A stretch of 64,000 nucleotides of DNA from CBDFGE01 sp965247055. GTDB taxonomy: Bacteria; Chloroflexota; Dehalococcoidia; Lucifugimonadales; JAGWBF01. Location of the stretch: contig CBDFGE010000006.1 of the NCBI GenBank assembly GCA_965247055.1, positions 372,001 to 436,000 on the forward strand, read 5' to 3'. Each line of letters begins with the position of its first letter. The stretch's first letter is position 1. Position numbers and translations under genes: made by a program. Shown here piece by piece: positions 62,382 through 64,000 of the stretch. Under the pieces are notes generated by a model. That model was not told the origin of the DNA, made no database searches, and was given only the letters and a program-made list of their open reading frames with translations.

Positions 62382-62542
62382 TCATGGGCCGTCGGGGGGT
62401 AGTAGAGGGGCTGCACTGGTTAATATAGCGGGGTTTGGTTGGGCCGGGCCCGGTTGCCCTGCTGAACGTACCGGGCCGGGGGTGGACCGGTGCCAGCACC
62501 GTGAGACACCTCTGAGCGGCCCGGTATGTTCCTTAACCGCCA

Positions 62543-62571
62543 TTGACACTCCTCCGGGGTGCTGCTACACT
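62543..62571 (+). promoter_or_regulatory. sigma70-like promoter of the LLM gene at 62663
   Basis: TTGACA (62543-62548), 17-bp spacer, TACACT (62566-62571), about 85 bases of leader before the ATG. Confidence 0.65.
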
Positions 62572-62662
62572 CCGTCATGTCCAAAATGGGTGGCGTCGTT
62601 GAAGGAAGCGGGAGGCTGGCAAGGTGGCGCCACCGCCGCCGCGACCTGGGGAAAGGAGAGCG

Positions 62663-63769
62663 ATGAGACTGGGCCTATTCGACATGCCCCTACACTCCCC
62701 CGGCAAAGTCCACGCCCAGATGTACGATGACAACCTGGAGATGGTGAAGTACACGGATAAGCTGGGCTACGACGAGGCCTGGATAGGGGAGCACTTCACC
62801 GCGGTCTGGGAGCCCATGCCCACGCCCGAGCTGTTCATCGCCAGGGCCCTGGGAGAGACGGAACGGATCGTTTTGAGCACTGGGGTCATCTGCCTTCCCT
62901 TCCACGACCCCGTGATGGTGGCCCACCGGATAGCCATGCTCGACCACCTGGCCAAAGGTAGGTTCTACTTCGGAATAGGGGTCGGCGGGGTGCCCACCGA
63001 CTTCGACATGTTCGGCCTCAACCAGAAATCGGCGGTTCCCCGGCAGATGATGCGGGAGTCCATGGAGGTCATCATCAAGCTGTGGACCGAGGACGACCCC
63101 TTTGAGTACAAGGGGCAGTTCTTCGAGGCCAGGTCGCCGGTGCCCCCATCACCCATAGGACTCCGCTACCACATGAAGCCCTACCAGAAACCCCACCCGC
63201 CGATAGCCGTTGCCGGAGGCAGCCCGAACTCCGAGACCCTCGAGTACGCTGGTGAGATGGGGTGGTGGCCGATGACCGGCACCGGCCTCCATTTCAACGA
63301 CATGCCGAAGAACTGGGCTGCGGTGGAGAGGGGAGCCGCGAAGACGGGAAAGAAGCCTTCCAAGGCCGACTGGCGGATCGCCCGACAGATACATGTGGGC
63401 GAGAACTCCCAAAAGGCAAAGGAGGAGGCCCTCAACGGCCCCCTGGGACGCTCATTCCTGGAGTGGTTCCGGCCTTTGATGGGGCTGAGCGGAAACTATG
63501 ACGCCCTGAAGGCGGGGGCCGAGATCCCGGACGAAGCTCTCACTCCCGAGTACATGCTGGAGAACTTCTGGATCGTGGGCGACCCCGACGAGTGCACGGA
63601 GAAGATAAGGGAGCTGTACCACCATGTGGGCGGTTTCGGTACCCTCCTTCTGGTATGCCACGACTGGGGCAGGGACCAAAAGAAGTGGTACCGTGCTCTC
63701 GAGCTGATGGCCAAGGAGGTGCTGCCCGCTCTGCAGGACCTTCCCCCGCCGTCCGACGGGGCCCGATAG
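62663..63769 (+). CDS. LLM class flavin-dependent oxidoreductase
   Basis: A 368-residue luciferase-fold enzyme. RLGLFDMPLHSPGKVHAQMY starts it, then YDEAWIGEHFTAVWEPMPTP, IVLSTGVICLPFHDPVMVAH, LDHLAKGRFYFGIGVGGVPT and KPHPPIAVAGGSPNSETLEY. AAAGGAGAG lies 4 bp before ATG 62663; the frame opens earlier at 62624 without such a site. It resembles limonene/alkanesulfonate-type FMNH2 monooxygenases; the substrate is unknown. A second LLM gene follows 52 bp downstream. Confidence 0.9.
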   Translation: MRLGLFDMPLHSPGKVHAQMYDDNLEMVKYTDKLGYDEAWIGEHFTAVWEPMPTPELFIARALGETERIVLSTGVICLPFHDPVMVAHRIAMLDHLAKGRFYFGIGVGGVPTDFDMFGLNQKSAVPRQMMRESMEVIIKLWTEDDPFEYKGQFFEARSPVPPSPIGLRYHMKPYQKPHPPIAVAGGSPNSETLEYAGEMGWWPMTGTGLHFNDMPKNWAAVERGAAKTGKKPSKADWRIARQIHVGENSQKAKEEALNGPLGRSFLEWFRPLMGLSGNYDALKAGAEIPDEALTPEYMLENFWIVGDPDECTEKIRELYHHVGGFGTLLLVCHDWGRDQKKWYRALELMAKEVLPALQDLPPPSDGAR

Positions 63770-63821
63770 CTAGCTCATGGCGATGCTCCGGCGATTCAGG
63801 GCGTCTCCGGGCTGACTAGAC

Positions 63822-64000
63822 ATGGAACACCAAGAATTGGCCGCGTCCAGCCTCAGCTTCGGCACGTACATAAGCGTCGAACCGGACTTTACTGGGGTGC
63901 CGGAGTTCGCCCGCGAGGCGGAGGACCTGGGGTACCAGCGTCTCAGCTTGGGCGAGCACCTGATGGACGGCAACCCACCCCGGCCGACGGTGCTGAGCAT
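63822..64000 (+). CDS. LLM class oxidoreductase, 3' end beyond window
   Basis: The frame from ATG 63822 is open to the last base. It reads SLSFGTYISVEPDFTGVPEF and EAEDLGYQRLSLGEHLMDGN, the N-terminal beta-1/alpha-1 region of an LLM barrel (LGYxxxxxGEH). Only about 59 residues are visible. It is probably co-transcribed with the preceding LLM gene. Confidence 0.8.
   Translation, partial: MEHQELAASSLSFGTYISVEPDFTGVPEFAREAEDLGYQRLSLGEHLMDGNPPRPTVLS

Larger units (their letters stand above)
62034..62662. other. long gene-less region holding the pst leader and an LLM promoter
   Basis: 629 bp with no convincing gene. It contains a minus-strand -10 element, a structured pst leader with terminator (62097-62125), and a plus-strand promoter for the LLM gene (62543-62571). 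Confidence 0.6.

Noticed and set aside
62177..62416. Short minus-strand frame in the pst leader
   Set aside because: No ribosome site or family resemblance; it covers the hairpins and the -10 element, so a regulatory RNA is more likely.

Overview
The window is GC-rich bacterial chromosome, most likely from a Chloroflexota member near Dehalococcoidia/SAR202. That placement is inferred from gene content: four luciferase-like (LLM) flavin oxidoreductase genes, an enolase-superfamily (mandelate racemase type) gene, a very large membrane glycosyltransferase carrying a DUF2298 (Chlor_Arch_YYY) half, and a HemQ-type chlorite dismutase family protein. No rRNA gene is present and no database search was possible. 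Nine sigma70-like promoters share a TTGAC(A/C) -35 and a 17-bp spacer.

Layout. 1-6.6 kb: tsaD (cut by the window edge) diverges from a PhoB/PhoR-type two-component pair, followed by an MFS transporter, a DUF1015 protein and a coiled-coil protein. 6.6-16.3 kb: an insertion-sequence-rich island. It carries a small sulfur gene set (YeeE/YedE half, DUF6691 half, metallo-beta-lactamase/rhodanese fusion) between two direct repeats, an IS5-like element, two nearly identical IS3 copies, an IS256 copy holding one of those IS3 copies, and a decayed recQ. The DUF6691 gene is broken by two independent IS insertions whose exact removal restores its frame. 16.3-24.5 kb: a minus-strand biosynthetic run of trpA, aroH, aroF, ribF, tyrS, a class V aminotransferase and serA. 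24.7-33.8 kb: rarA, small membrane and unknown proteins, a siroheme sulfite/nitrite reductase, hemQ, an enolase-superfamily enzyme, aconitase and an Lrp/AsnC regulator. 34.1-39.2 kb: tRNA-Ser(GCU), miaB, nadA, a VOC gene with an internal stop, nadC, dtd and an FmdB-type zinc ribbon gene.

39.3-45.4 kb is a second decaying area: a polysaccharide deacetylase split by an intact IS256 (8-bp target duplication) that also carries a frameshift and two stops, an LLM enzyme, and a TPR gene with one stop and one frameshift. 45.5-57.4 kb: an LLM oxidoreductase, the 1542-residue glycosyltransferase fusion, gap, a lone HEPN gene, eno, a LOG-like protein, a DHA2 drug exporter and a small unknown gene. 57.5-62.0 kb: pstSCAB-phoU on the minus strand, preceded by a structured leader that ends in a strong intrinsic terminator. 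The window closes with two LLM genes on the plus strand, the second cut by the edge.

How the genes work together: TrpA, AroH and DAHP synthase supply aromatic amino acids, and TyrRS consumes tyrosine. SerA with the class V aminotransferase probably makes serine. NadA and NadC make NAD. GAPDH and enolase belong to lower glycolysis. Pst/PhoU and the early two-component pair are plausibly one phosphate-response system. The sulfur island would have imported and oxidised reduced sulfur, but is now interrupted.
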